Notes under the pieces: model-generated
Told to the model about the DNA's origin: nothing
What the model saw: the letters and a program-made list of their open reading frames with translations, nothing else
The model's database searches: none
Source: Paludibacter sp.
GTDB lineage: Bacteria; Bacteroidota; Bacteroidia; Bacteroidales; Paludibacteraceae
Assembly: GCA_028748945.1 (NCBI GenBank)
Contig: JAQTOL010000014.1
Location: 1-17,159, forward strand
Direction: 5' to 3'
DNA: 17,159 bases
Translations under genes and position numbers: made by a program
Shown here: one piece after another, positions 10,401 to 16,398 of the stretch
Position numbering within the stretch: position 1 is the stretch's first letter
Layout of the letters: each line of letters opens with the position of its first letter

Positions 10401-12267
10401 TCCTCAATCGGTCGCTGGTAGCGGAACCCACCCAACTCAGCACACCGGATGTAAGCGGAGGAAGAGTATTACCGGTTGAACCCACAGTAATTGTAGAGGC
10501 ATACCATCCGTTGATAGTTGCCATGTTCAACTTATTATTGTATTTAGCTGTATCCAACTGAGCAGCACCAAAGTCCCATACATCAGTCTTAACGGTCTTC
10601 ACAATCTGCGCTGCATTTTCAATAGCTACACCGTGAATATAGATTTCTCCCTTTGGATATTTCGGACTTTTCAATGTTGCTGTTAACAGACCGGCTGCCC
10701 CGGTATAACTTATACTGTGTGTTCCTTCTACAGCAATTGTATCTTTAGCCTGAACAGTACCCAATATATTGCCTCCGGCATCTTTAAGTTCAAAAACGGC
10801 ATCTTTGGAACTACCATACTGACAGGTACTAAAAGTAATCGTTGCATTTCCGGCTACAATAAAATTCATTGAGTTGCCCGGGAACATTACAGCACCATGA
10901 GCGGAATCATGATAGCCAAACTGTTGTGCAATGGTATCATTATTACTCTTCATTGTCAGTATTCCATCATTGGAAACAAAAGTTTTGTATCTTAACGAAC
11001 TGTAAGAAATCTGAGGAAGTACACTTCCATCCATAAACATATAGCTATAGGTTTGTCCTGCTACCGCCGAAACGGAAGAGCTGTTGTCCTTTACCAGCAT
11101 CTTATAACTGTATGGTTTGGTAGCAGCATCTGCATAAGTTACTTTAAGTGTATCACCACTGACACTTACGCCGGAGATATTACCCGAATAAGTAGTTGCT
11201 ACACCGGCCAACGATTTTCCGCCCAGATTGATACGAATAGACGCAATATCGGGAGTTGCACTGATAACTGTTCCTGCAGCTACCGTCACCGTTGGATTAG
11301 CTGTTACGTTAGCTCCGGCCGTCAGACCAACAGTAACGCCGTTTATAACTATTTCCCCTGTTTTTTGTACCCAGGGGGTTAATTCTACTGCATAAGGAGT
11401 AGGAACTATGGATATGTAAGGCACATAAGTTGTTCCTGAAAAGTTCAATGTCACTGTACCTGCAGTACCTGCATAAAGAAAATCAATAGTCGATAAAGGA
11501 TAAGTTGATGAAGTAGTTGCAGCTTTTGAACTAACATCAAAACTACCGGTTGTGCTTGAAATACTGATATTACCGGCAGAGTACTGGTCACCTCCTACTT
11601 TTATATACGAATTACCTGCTACCTGTAAAGTTATCTGATTTCCCGGTTTTAATATTGAACCATGTTGGGTACCATGGTATCCGTAGGCGTTTAAACTGCC
11701 AACTGCCAGACTGAAAAGACCGGTAGTTACAGGTGTATTTCCGGTTGTAGTTGTGGGAATGATACTTCCATCACGTAAATCAAAATTGTAAATGATATTT
11801 TTCACGGGAGTTGTAACGCTTGTTCCCAATTGGGCTGGAGTGACAACAATAGTAGGAAGATAAATGTCAGAACCGGGTGATACAGCAGTAAATATTAAAG
11901 TATCTGCCACACCGGTATAGACAAAATCGTAGGTAGTTGTCAGGTCGGTAGTAGTTTTGGTTACCTGCGTTCCCAGATCAACTCCTGTTTTTGATATACC
12001 CTGAAGGCTCAAAGATGAATACTGTGAACCTAAAAATTTCAGCGTACTGCTTCCGGTAACGGCAATTTTAATTTTACTGCCCACTTTCATGTCAATACCG
12101 TAAGTTGCACCATTGAGACCTATGGTACCGCTTATTTTAAGCGAGCCATCAGTACTCTGCTTATTCGTGAAAATGGTTCCATCTCTGAAATCATAAGTGG
12201 TTTGCCCTTGCGCAAAGCCAAAACATAGCAAAAGCGCAAAAATTGAACTAAAGATTTTGTTTCTCAT
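7441..12267 (-). CDS. Giant secreted multi-module pectinesterase (CE8) with C-terminal sorting-like domain
   Basis: A 1608-residue protein; ordinary pectinesterases have 300-450. A signal peptide (MRNKIFSSIFALLLCFGFAQG) precedes several related beta-sandwich modules. These start near residues 25, 162, 409, 563 and 1001, each opening with an aromatic-x-F-x-D pattern (YDFRDG, DLRDG, FMDG, WDFG, WSFDD). Modules 2 and 3 share YGYHGTQHG (195-203) and FGYHDSAHG (450-458), then a PGN and VAGN strand. Residues ~750-990 look like carboxypeptidase-regulatory-like or Ig-like repeats. The catalytic pectin methylesterase domain spans ~1120-1475: PGNYEE with Tyr1161, RQDSYFG with Gln1334-Asp1335, GTDYIFG with Asp1357, and FGRPW with Arg1426 and Trp1428. 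It should demethylate homogalacturonan outside the cell. The first oxyanion-hole Gln of the plant motif QAVAL is Ala1312 here. Residues ~1540-1608 (DVFGVDGLLYKTL, then GLWIVRV and KTVKVLIQ) resemble a type IX secretion sorting domain, inferred. The gene has its own promoter and terminator. Confidence 0.92.
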   Translation of the reverse strand: MRNKIFSSIFALLLCFGFAQGQTTYDFRDGTIFTNKQSTDGSLKISGTIGLNGATYGIDMKVGSKIKIAVTGSSTLKFLGSQYSSLSLQGISKTGVDLGTQVTKTTTDLTTTYDFVYTGVADTLIFTAVSPGSDIYLPTIVVTPAQLGTSVTTPVKNIIYNFDLRDGSIIPTTTTGNTPVTTGLFSLAVGSLNAYGYHGTQHGSILKPGNQITLQVAGNSYIKVGGDQYSAGNISISSTTGSFDVSSKAATTSSTYPLSTIDFLYAGTAGTVTLNFSGTTYVPYISIVPTPYAVELTPWVQKTGEIVINGVTVGLTAGANVTANPTVTVAAGTVISATPDIASIRINLGGKSLAGVATTYSGNISGVSVSGDTLKVTYADAATKPYSYKMLVKDNSSSVSAVAGQTYSYMFMDGSVLPQISYSSLRYKTFVSNDGILTMKSNNDTIAQQFGYHDSAHGAVMFPGNSMNFIVAGNATITFSTCQYGSSKDAVFELKDAGGNILGTVQAKDTIAVEGTHSISYTGAAGLLTATLKSPKYPKGEIYIHGVAIENAAQIVKTVKTDVWDFGAAQLDTAKYNNKLNMATINGWYASTITVGSTGNTLPPLTSGVLSWVGSATSDRLRTSNTGLTRYDANSCPSYVTTGTKTDTLTGAIYVNSAASSSRYIGLTLSADDEVTLYTKAGNSAGKLTFQYMGDATQKDVANTTTTVAIVKYVAKKAGAYHIYDSVDKPFYFRVLRKDANYITLSGNLNLTDAPGIPSGYSVILTNPAGKTFSDTIPSGSTSYSLKVPAGYTYSFSLGNANGYIITNGASIALTADATHEIAIKKVITNVLSGTITGLTATQLAKVSLTFTPTVAKIFVPAPVINATAGTYSVSIEPNCKYKITATGINDYYVSVDTINIKGDSIKGIDFAAKPVYPVTITTDGLSDAQKALLTTTFTNLNETGYSYTFTGLSGINLRDGVYKITCTGLDAYPLQLGATSNLKVTGAATSKALVFTAVTDWSFDDATITSGTTTSYKGMLFTGTVSNQIASGHLVLTGTGTAQVPVNPGQKVVITYYYSAKFVVVAGDTVKTSSGSTNTLETKEYIYSGTTPGFMTITNITGTTTYLPDVKVATTLPYSATITVGTDKNYQTINDALAAARAMIRPNKERVKIMVDPGNYEEMLMIDMDSVSIVNASSTPSIALANKGVDIDANAVRITSYYGHGYNYYSMGTDQKWSADALRVNKENGYTTYTNTGSGTTNGSYWNATVIVSGAGFRADNIIFENSYNQYISKKESEDVVQEWATGGKGTRPTDLGNTAVQNKSFVERAAAVAYLKSGDKSILNKCRIVGRQDSYFGAEGARVVNYKGVIMGGTDYIFGGMTLVAYKSKLAMNTSEVSTDVSYITAAQQSTARGYLMYNCTVTSAIPGTETASTYLSKPGEFGRPWQATTSEVVFYNTTIEATNNPDFAGKSLIAPEGWLSTLGGTSGKMYEFGTIELSGENNQASRASWSTVLTAAVLTDATNISTFNFTKGTDNWDPIPALISNDPVTGIIAAQSSSVKIYTIADKLFVSNVKSDTGIDVFGVDGLLYKTLETKVDTNLTLNKGLWIVRVNDADGNKTVKVLIQ

Positions 12268-12309
12268 AAAATTATTTTTAAAGTTAACATTGGTGATTTC
12301 TAAACGCTA

Positions 12310-12337
12310 CAAATATAGAGGGGAATATTTTAATCAA
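12310..12337 (-). promoter_or_regulatory. Promoter of the pectinesterase gene
   Basis: The minus strand carries TATATTTG (12310-12317), a perfect TAnnTTTG -7 box, and TTG (12335-12337) as the -33 element with 17 bp between them. The predicted start of transcription is about 35-40 nt before the ATG at 12267. Together with the terminator at 7385-7415 this makes the pectinesterase a single-gene transcription unit. Confidence 0.65.
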
Positions 12338-12607
12338 TGTGCATTTTTTATCATTTATGGTGGATAATTTGACGTTATTTTTATTGTATAAAACTACTTA
12401 TGATAGCTTCATCTAATTAATAAATTGTTATTTGAGTGACAGGCTTCGTGTCGGGACAATGATCGCCTATGCTTTTATTTCTTAATTATGAAACCAATTA
12501 TTCTTAGTTTTAAGAAAACTGAAAATAAAAAAGGGCTGAAAATAAAATGCATTTGTCCGACTGTATTTATTCTGAATTCTATAAACAGGCATGAAAAAAG
12601 AAATCCT

Positions 12608-12699
12608 TCCGTGTCCGTACACAGAATAATAATTTAGCGGAAAACAGACTCATATTTTGTAAATATAAAATTATTCGTATCTTCGTGGGCGAACACGGA
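12608..12699. repeat. 10-bp inverted pair flanking the candidate uxaC promoter
   Basis: TCCGTGTCCG at 12608-12617 and CGAACACGGA at 12690-12699 are inverted copies matching at 9 of 10 positions. They bracket the candidate -33/-7 promoter at 12656-12685. They could be distant half-sites of a regulator that loops DNA, or chance; no second example is present in the window. Confidence 0.35.
12656..12685 (+). promoter_or_regulatory. Candidate promoter for uxaC
   Basis: TTTG at 12656-12659 and TATCTTCG at 12678-12685 are separated by 18 bp. The second differs from TAnnTTTG at one base. The spacing fits the Bacteroidota primary sigma factor. If used, the uxaC leader would be ~235 nt, unusually long. 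Weaker matches closer to uxaC (TTCATTTG at 12852-12859) have no -33 partner. Confidence 0.4.
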
Positions 12700-12789
12700 A
12701 AGCGATTTTAAACGGATATTTAAATCTATATTTTTAATTGTCTGCATTTTACAAAGTAAACGACAGAAATTTAGTTTGGACTTTCATGC

Positions 12790-12810
12790 AAAACCGTTTA
12801 AATTGGTTTT
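12790..12810. promoter_or_regulatory. Operator-like palindrome in the uxaC leader
   Basis: AAAACC (12790-12795) and GGTTTT (12805-12810) are inverted 6-bp arms around a 9-bp centre GTTTAAATT that is itself partly symmetric. It lies ~120 bp before the uxaC start. The form suits a dimeric repressor, but the sequence differs from the palindromes before kdgK, so the cognate regulator is unknown. Confidence 0.35.
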
Positions 12811-12928
12811 CTGAAGTCATTTTTCCTGCCTTTTTCAGGATAAATTCTTGCTTCATTTGTTGAATTTTCTCTTTCAAAACTGTACAACCGGAATTTTAAA
12901 TACATAATATTTCTCAAAATATAAGATC

Positions 12929-14335
12929 ATGAAGAACTTTTTAGACGACAACTTTCTGCTGCAAACCGAAACAGCACAAAAACTTTATCATGAGCATGCA
13001 TCGAAGATGCCCATTATCGATTATCACTGTCATTTAATTCCTTCGATGGTTGCCAACGATCATCAATTTAAAACGCTGACAGAAATCTGGTTGGGCGGAG
13101 ACCATTATAAATGGCGCGCCATGCGTACCAATGGAGTAGACGAAAAATTCTGCACCGGCAAAGACACCAGCGATTGGGAAAAGTTCGAAAAATGGGCCGA
13201 AACGGTGCCTTATACCATGCGAAATCCCTTGTATCACTGGACACATCTGGAATTAAAGACAGGTTTCGGGGTGGAAAAATTACTTTCTCCAAAAACCGCC
13301 CGTGAGATTTACGACGAATGCACGGAAAAACTTCAGACACCGGAATATTCAGCCCGGAACATGATGCGGAAATATAAAGTGGAAGTGGTTTGTACCACCG
13401 ACGATCCAATCGACAGCCTCGAACATCATATTAAAACCAGGCAAGACGGTTTTGAAGTAAAAATGCTTCCTACCTGGCGTCCCGATAAAGCCATGGCAGT
13501 AGAAGATCCGACTAACTTCCGTGCGTATGTAGAGCAACTTTCCAAGGTCTCCGGAGTGAATATTTCAGACTTCGACGATCTGATTGTGGCATTGCGCAAA
13601 CGTCAGGATTTCTTTGCCGAACAGGGTTGCAAGCTTTCCGATCATGGTATCGAAGAATTTTATGCCGAAGATTACAGTGCTTCCGAAATTAAATCAATCT
13701 TCAACAAAGTATACGGCGGACATGAATTGACTCATATTGAAGTGTTGAAGTTTAAATCGGCCATGATGGTTATCTTTGCCGAAATGGACTGGGAAAAAGG
13801 GTGGACACAACAATTCCATTACGGAGCTATCCGCAACAATAACACCCGCTTATTCAACCAGCTTGGCGCCGATACCGGTTTCGATTCCATCGGATCGTTT
13901 AATACTGCCAAAGCGCTGTCAAAATTCCTGAACCGCCTGGACTCACAAAACAAACTGACAAAAACCATTCTATACAATTTAAATCCGGCCGACAACGAAA
14001 TGATTGCCACCATGATTGGTAATTTTCAGGATGGAACGGTTGCCGGTAAGATTCAGTTCGGTTCCGGCTGGTGGTTCCTCGATCAGAAAGATGGCATGGA
14101 AAAACAGATGAACTCTTTATCCGTACTCGGATTATTGAGCCGCTTTGTCGGTATGTTAACCGATTCGCGGAGCTTCCTCTCCTACCCGCGTCACGAGTAT
14201 TTCCGCCGCACACTTTGCAACCTGATCGGCAATGATGTAGAAAACGGCTTATTACCTTACCAGGAACTGAATTTCATTGGGAAAATGGTAGAAGATATCA
14301 GTTATAATAATGCTAAATCATTTTTTAATTTCTAA
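12929..14335 (+). CDS. uxaC: Glucuronate/galacturonate isomerase (uronate isomerase)
   Basis: A 468-residue UxaC, matching the usual ~470. It is a cytoplasmic enzyme of the amidohydrolase superfamily that converts D-galacturonate to D-tagaturonate and D-glucuronate to D-fructuronate. Visible family marks are the metal-site motif PIIDYHCHLIP with His33 and His35, the EIWLGGDHYKWRAMRTNGV segment, VVCTTDDPIDSLEHH, MLPTWRPDKAM, and the C-terminal GSGWWFLDQKDGMEKQMNSL region leading to SRSFLSYPRHEYFRR. The protein is complete. The start is the first ATG, about 240 bp after the best promoter candidate and with an A-rich leader. It is the first gene of the rightward uronate block, before kdgK, kdgA and a hexuronate transporter. 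It performs the first step after import. The neighbouring gene order and its intactness make the assignment secure. Confidence 0.96.
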   Translation: MKNFLDDNFLLQTETAQKLYHEHASKMPIIDYHCHLIPSMVANDHQFKTLTEIWLGGDHYKWRAMRTNGVDEKFCTGKDTSDWEKFEKWAETVPYTMRNPLYHWTHLELKTGFGVEKLLSPKTAREIYDECTEKLQTPEYSARNMMRKYKVEVVCTTDDPIDSLEHHIKTRQDGFEVKMLPTWRPDKAMAVEDPTNFRAYVEQLSKVSGVNISDFDDLIVALRKRQDFFAEQGCKLSDHGIEEFYAEDYSASEIKSIFNKVYGGHELTHIEVLKFKSAMMVIFAEMDWEKGWTQQFHYGAIRNNNTRLFNQLGADTGFDSIGSFNTAKALSKFLNRLDSQNKLTKTILYNLNPADNEMIATMIGNFQDGTVAGKIQFGSGWWFLDQKDGMEKQMNSLSVLGLLSRFVGMLTDSRSFLSYPRHEYFRRTLCNLIGNDVENGLLPYQELNFIGKMVEDISYNNAKSFFNF

Positions 14336-14345
14336 AATCAATCAA

Positions 14346-14357
14346 TTAGTGCACTAA
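14346..14357. promoter_or_regulatory. Palindromic operator-like site 1 (TTAGTGCACTAA)
   Basis: A perfect 12-bp palindrome 10 bases after the uxaC stop codon. It shares the pattern TTRGTNNACYAA with a second perfect palindrome at 14433-14444; the centres are 87 bp apart, close to eight helical turns. This form resembles operators of FadR-subfamily GntR regulators such as UxuR/ExuR. No T-tract follows, so it is not an intrinsic terminator. Confidence 0.5.
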
Positions 14358-14400
14358 ATGTGTCATTTTTTGAACAGAGAACCGACTTATTTGAATTAAT

Positions 14401-14435
14401 TTTGTCAGGATATTCAATAAAAAGCATTACTTTTG
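14401..14435 (+). promoter_or_regulatory. Promoter of kdgK
   Basis: TACTTTTG at 14428-14435 matches the TAnnTTTG -7 consensus perfectly. TTTG at 14401-14404 is a possible -33 element with a 23-bp spacer, somewhat long. Transcription would begin near 14441-14445, about 45 nt before the ATG at 14487. A perfect palindrome (14433-14444) overlaps the 3' end of the -7 box and the start of transcription, as expected for a repressor site. Confidence 0.6.
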
Positions 14436-14444
14436 GTCGACCAA
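14433..14444. promoter_or_regulatory. Palindromic operator-like site 2 (TTGGTCGACCAA)
   Basis: A perfect 12-bp palindrome overlapping the last three bases of the kdgK -7 box and the predicted transcription start. It shares TTRGTNNACYAA with site 1 at 14346-14357. From memory, E. coli ExuR/UxuR sites have a TTGGT-NN-ACCAA-like core, so a GntR-family uronate repressor is a reasonable inference. No regulator gene is in the window. Confidence 0.6.
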
Positions 14445-14486
14445 TTAATAAATACATTTTTAATAATAAATCAGAAAGAACAAAAG

Positions 14487-15437
14487 ATGAGTAAAAAGAT
14501 TGTGACTTTTGGAGAAATTATGCTTCGGTTAGCAACTCCCGGGTTCGAACGTTTCAGTCAGGCAACACAGTTTAACGCAACCTTTGGAGGTGGCGAAGCA
14601 AATGTAGCTGTATCACTGGCCAATTATGGCTTGGATACGGAATTTGTAACCCGTTTACCAAAAAACGATATTGCCGATTCATGTATCATGAATTTACGCA
14701 AATACGGTGTTGGTACAAAAGAAATTTTACGGGGTGGTGAGCGTGTAGGTATTTATTTTCTCGAAACAGGTGCAGTAGCCCGTTCCAGTAAAGTAGTTTA
14801 TGACCGTGCCAACTCGGCTATTGCCGATATTAAGCCGGGAATGGTAAACTGGCGTGAAGTTTTTAAGGGAGCCGATTGGTTTCACTGGACAGGTATCACT
14901 CCTGCCCTCTCGCAAGGTGCCGCCGATGCTTGTCTGGAAGCTATTCAGATTGCCAACGAAATGGGCATAACGGTTTCAACCGACCTGAACTTCCGTAAGA
15001 ATCTGTGGAAATACGGTAAATCCGCATCAGAAGTTATGCCTGCATTGACCGCCGGATGTGAAATCATTTTGGGAAATGAAGAAGATGCCGAAAAGGTATT
15101 TGGCATCAAACCCGAAGGTTTCGATGTGGCTCAAACCGGTGGTGAAGTAAATGCCGCCGAATTTGAATCGGTTTGTACGCAAATGATGAAAAAGTTTCCA
15201 CGCGCTAAAAAAGTGATTATCACTTTGCGTGGTTCAATCAATGCCAACCACAATACCTGGGGGGGTGTTCTTTACAGTAACAGTACATTATTTCAATCCA
15301 AACGTTATGATATAACACACATCGTCGATCGCGTGGGTGGTGGCGACTCATTTATGGGAGGTTTGATTTACGGATTACTGACTTATACCGACAACGATCA
15401 GAAAGCTTTGGAATTTGCAGTGCAGCTTCCTGCTTAA
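14487..15437 (+). CDS. kdgK: 2-keto-3-deoxygluconate kinase, C-terminus frameshifted
   Basis: A PfkB-family sugar kinase that phosphorylates KDG to KDPG with ATP in the cytoplasm. The start ATG at 14487 ([15 protein letters not shown]) is the family-typical N-terminus. The in-frame upstream ATG at 14433 lies in the -7 promoter box and is rejected. Visible motifs are the substrate-side [17 protein letters not shown], the [15 protein letters not shown] segment, [12 protein letters not shown], and the catalytic PfkB signature [18 protein letters not shown] with the base Asp287. As read, the protein is 316 residues and ends in the abnormal tail QLPA. One extra base near 15422-15424 would restore [18 protein letters not shown] and a 347-residue protein ending at 15529. 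The likely missing base is a G (GTGCA instead of GTGGCA). The lost ~35 residues include the final helix and part of the nucleotide-pocket edge, so the truncated form may be impaired. It is either a real mutation or a sequence error. Confidence 0.9.
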   Translation: MSKKIVTFGEIMLRLATPGFERFSQATQFNATFGGGEANVAVSLANYGLDTEFVTRLPKNDIADSCIMNLRKYGVGTKEILRGGERVGIYFLETGAVARSSKVVYDRANSAIADIKPGMVNWREVFKGADWFHWTGITPALSQGAADACLEAIQIANEMGITVSTDLNFRKNLWKYGKSASEVMPALTAGCEIILGNEEDAEKVFGIKPEGFDVAQTGGEVNAAEFESVCTQMMKKFPRAKKVIITLRGSINANHNTWGGVLYSNSTLFQSKRYDITHIVDRVGGGDSFMGGLIYGLLTYTDNDQKALEFAVQLPA

Positions 15438-15529
15438 AGCATACTATTTTTGGTGACTATAATCTTGTTACCATCCCCGAAGTGGAAGCATTGATGGGTG
15501 GTGACGGCAGCGGAAGAGTGAGCAGATAA
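15425..15529 (+). pseudogene. kdgK: Out-of-frame C-terminal tail of kdgK
   Basis: In the frame shifted relative to kdgK, this stretch encodes [20 protein letters not shown] and a short Gly/Arg-rich end before TAA at 15527-15529. This is the tail expected of KDG kinases, and it begins where the upstream frame goes wrong. It has no start codon of its own that would make sense. It retains coding character with no further stops, so the disruption is recent or artefactual. Confidence 0.85.
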
Positions 15530-15542
15530 ATTACAAGGAACC

Positions 15543-15681
15543 CCTAACCCCTAAAGGGGAATTATACTAGTCCGTCTATAAAAGTACAAGACGAATGAAA
15601 ATTTGTTTCACTTTGGTAGTCAGGGATAGTTTTCATAAATAAAGTAATACTAACTTCTCTTATCCCCCTTTAGGGGTTAGG
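15543..15681. repeat. Inverted-repeat-bounded intergenic element
   Basis: CCTAACCCCTAAAGGGG at 15543-15559 and its exact reverse complement at 15665-15681 bound a 139-bp segment that fills most of the 169-bp gap between kdgK and kdgA. Each arm also contains a near-palindrome (CCCCTAAAGGGG), so each can fold alone or with the other. The inside is AT-rich and non-coding. I found no clear target-site duplication and no other copy in the window. GC-rich arms of this kind recur between genes of Bacteroidota from memory. It could be a MITE-like or REP-like mobile element; it could also act as an attenuating or RNA-stabilising structure. Confidence 0.8.
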
Positions 15682-15698
15682 AGTCAATTTATTTACAT

Positions 15699-16364
15699 AT
15701 GCGTTTTAACAAACTACAGGTTCTCTCCGTTATGAAAGAAACCGGCATGATTCCGGTATTTTATAACAGTGATATTGAAGTATCAAAAAAAGTCGTAAAA
15801 GCGTGTTACGATGGTGGTGTGCGTGCATTTGAATTCACTAACCGGGGCGAATTTGCCCACGAAGTATTTGGCGAACTGGCAAAATATGCCGCCAAAGAAT
15901 GTCCCGAAATGATTATGGGTATCGGTTCCATCGTGGATGCACCCACGGCCGCGCTTTATATTCAGTTGGGCGCTAACTTTATCGTTGGTCCCTTATTTAA
16001 TCCCGAAGTGGCTAAAGTGGCAAACCGCCGCTTGGTACCTTATGCACCCGGTTGCGGATCGGTTTCCGAAGTTGGTTTTGCACAGGAAATGGGTTGCGAT
16101 GTATGTAAAGTATTCCCGGGCGATGTATTGGGAACCGGTTTTGTAAAAGGATTGAAAGCACCTATGCCCTGGTCGAACCTAATGGTAACCGGCGGTGTAA
16201 AACCCGAAGAAGCGAACCTCAAAGGCTGGTTCGATGCTGGTGTAACCTGCGTGGGTATGGGATCGAACCTTTTCCCTTCCGACCTAATGAAAGCCGGAGA
16301 CTGGGCGGGAATTACCAAATTATGCAGCGATGCACTCGCAATTATTAAGAAAGTCAGAAAGTAA
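15699..16364 (+). CDS. kdgA: KDPG / KHG aldolase (2-dehydro-3-deoxyphosphogluconate aldolase)
   Basis: A 221-residue class I aldolase (Eda/KdgA family, usual 205-225) that cleaves 2-keto-3-deoxy-6-phosphogluconate to pyruvate and glyceraldehyde-3-phosphate. The catalytic Glu45 lies in [11 protein letters not shown] and the Schiff-base Lys137 in [14 protein letters not shown]. Other family segments are [20 protein letters not shown], the glycine-bearing loop [13 protein letters not shown], and the phosphate-binding [11 protein letters not shown] with GMGSNLF. The version with an FTNRG motif and GCGSVSEV loop is the Bacteroidota-type form. The start ATG at 15699 gives a normal N-terminus ([20 protein letters not shown]). 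It follows kdgK after the inverted-repeat element and precedes the transporter by 34 bp. No promoter of its own is evident, so it probably depends on read-through from the kdgK promoter across that element. Confidence 0.95.
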   Translation: MRFNKLQVLSVMKETGMIPVFYNSDIEVSKKVVKACYDGGVRAFEFTNRGEFAHEVFGELAKYAAKECPEMIMGIGSIVDAPTAALYIQLGANFIVGPLFNPEVAKVANRRLVPYAPGCGSVSEVGFAQEMGCDVCKVFPGDVLGTGFVKGLKAPMPWSNLMVTGGVKPEEANLKGWFDAGVTCVGMGSNLFPSDLMKAGDWAGITKLCSDALAIIKKVRK

Positions 16365-16398
16365 TTAAATTCAATATAAATCTAATAACGAAAAAGGA

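Larger units (their letters stand above)
12268..12928. other. Divergent intergenic region between pectinesterase and uxaC
   Basis: A 661-bp AT-rich region without a credible gene on either strand. It holds the leftward pectinesterase promoter (12310-12337), a candidate rightward promoter (12656-12685), a 10-bp inverted pair flanking that promoter (12608-12617 and 12690-12699), and a palindrome-like site (12790-12810). Smaller items are an overlapping inverted repeat at 12501-12520 and a direct repeat CTGAAAATAAAA at 12519-12530 and 12536-12547. Its length leaves room for regulator binding or an unrecognised small RNA. I see no known riboswitch. Confidence 0.6.

Noticed and set aside
11053..11382. 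109-codon plus-strand frame inside the pectinesterase
   Set aside because: It lies opposite a clear coding module, and its Cys/Tyr/Ser-rich composition is typical of an antisense reading.
12501..12547. Small hairpin TTCTTA-GTTT-TAAGAA and direct repeat CTGAAAATAAAA in the intergenic region
   Set aside because: These are short, low-complexity, AT-rich matches expected by chance here. No T-tract makes the hairpin a terminator, and two copies do not make an array.
13068..13409. Antisense open frame of 113 codons inside uxaC
   Set aside because: It is a shadow of the strongly coding uxaC frame, with no family resemblance and no promoter.
14346..14357. TTAGTGCACTAA as an intrinsic terminator of uxaC
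   Set aside because: The palindrome leaves no room for a loop of normal size, is AT-rich and lacks a following T-tract. Its likeness to the site at 14433 favours an operator.
14433..14486. N-terminal extension of kdgK from the ATG at 14433
   Set aside because: It lies within the promoter and operator, and the family N-terminus starts at [15 protein letters not shown] (14487).
15405..15430. Programmed ribosomal frameshifting in kdgK
   Set aside because: There is no slippery heptamer or following hairpin at the shift point (TTGCAGTGCAGCTT), and metabolic kinases of this family do not use recoding. A deletion or sequence error is simpler.
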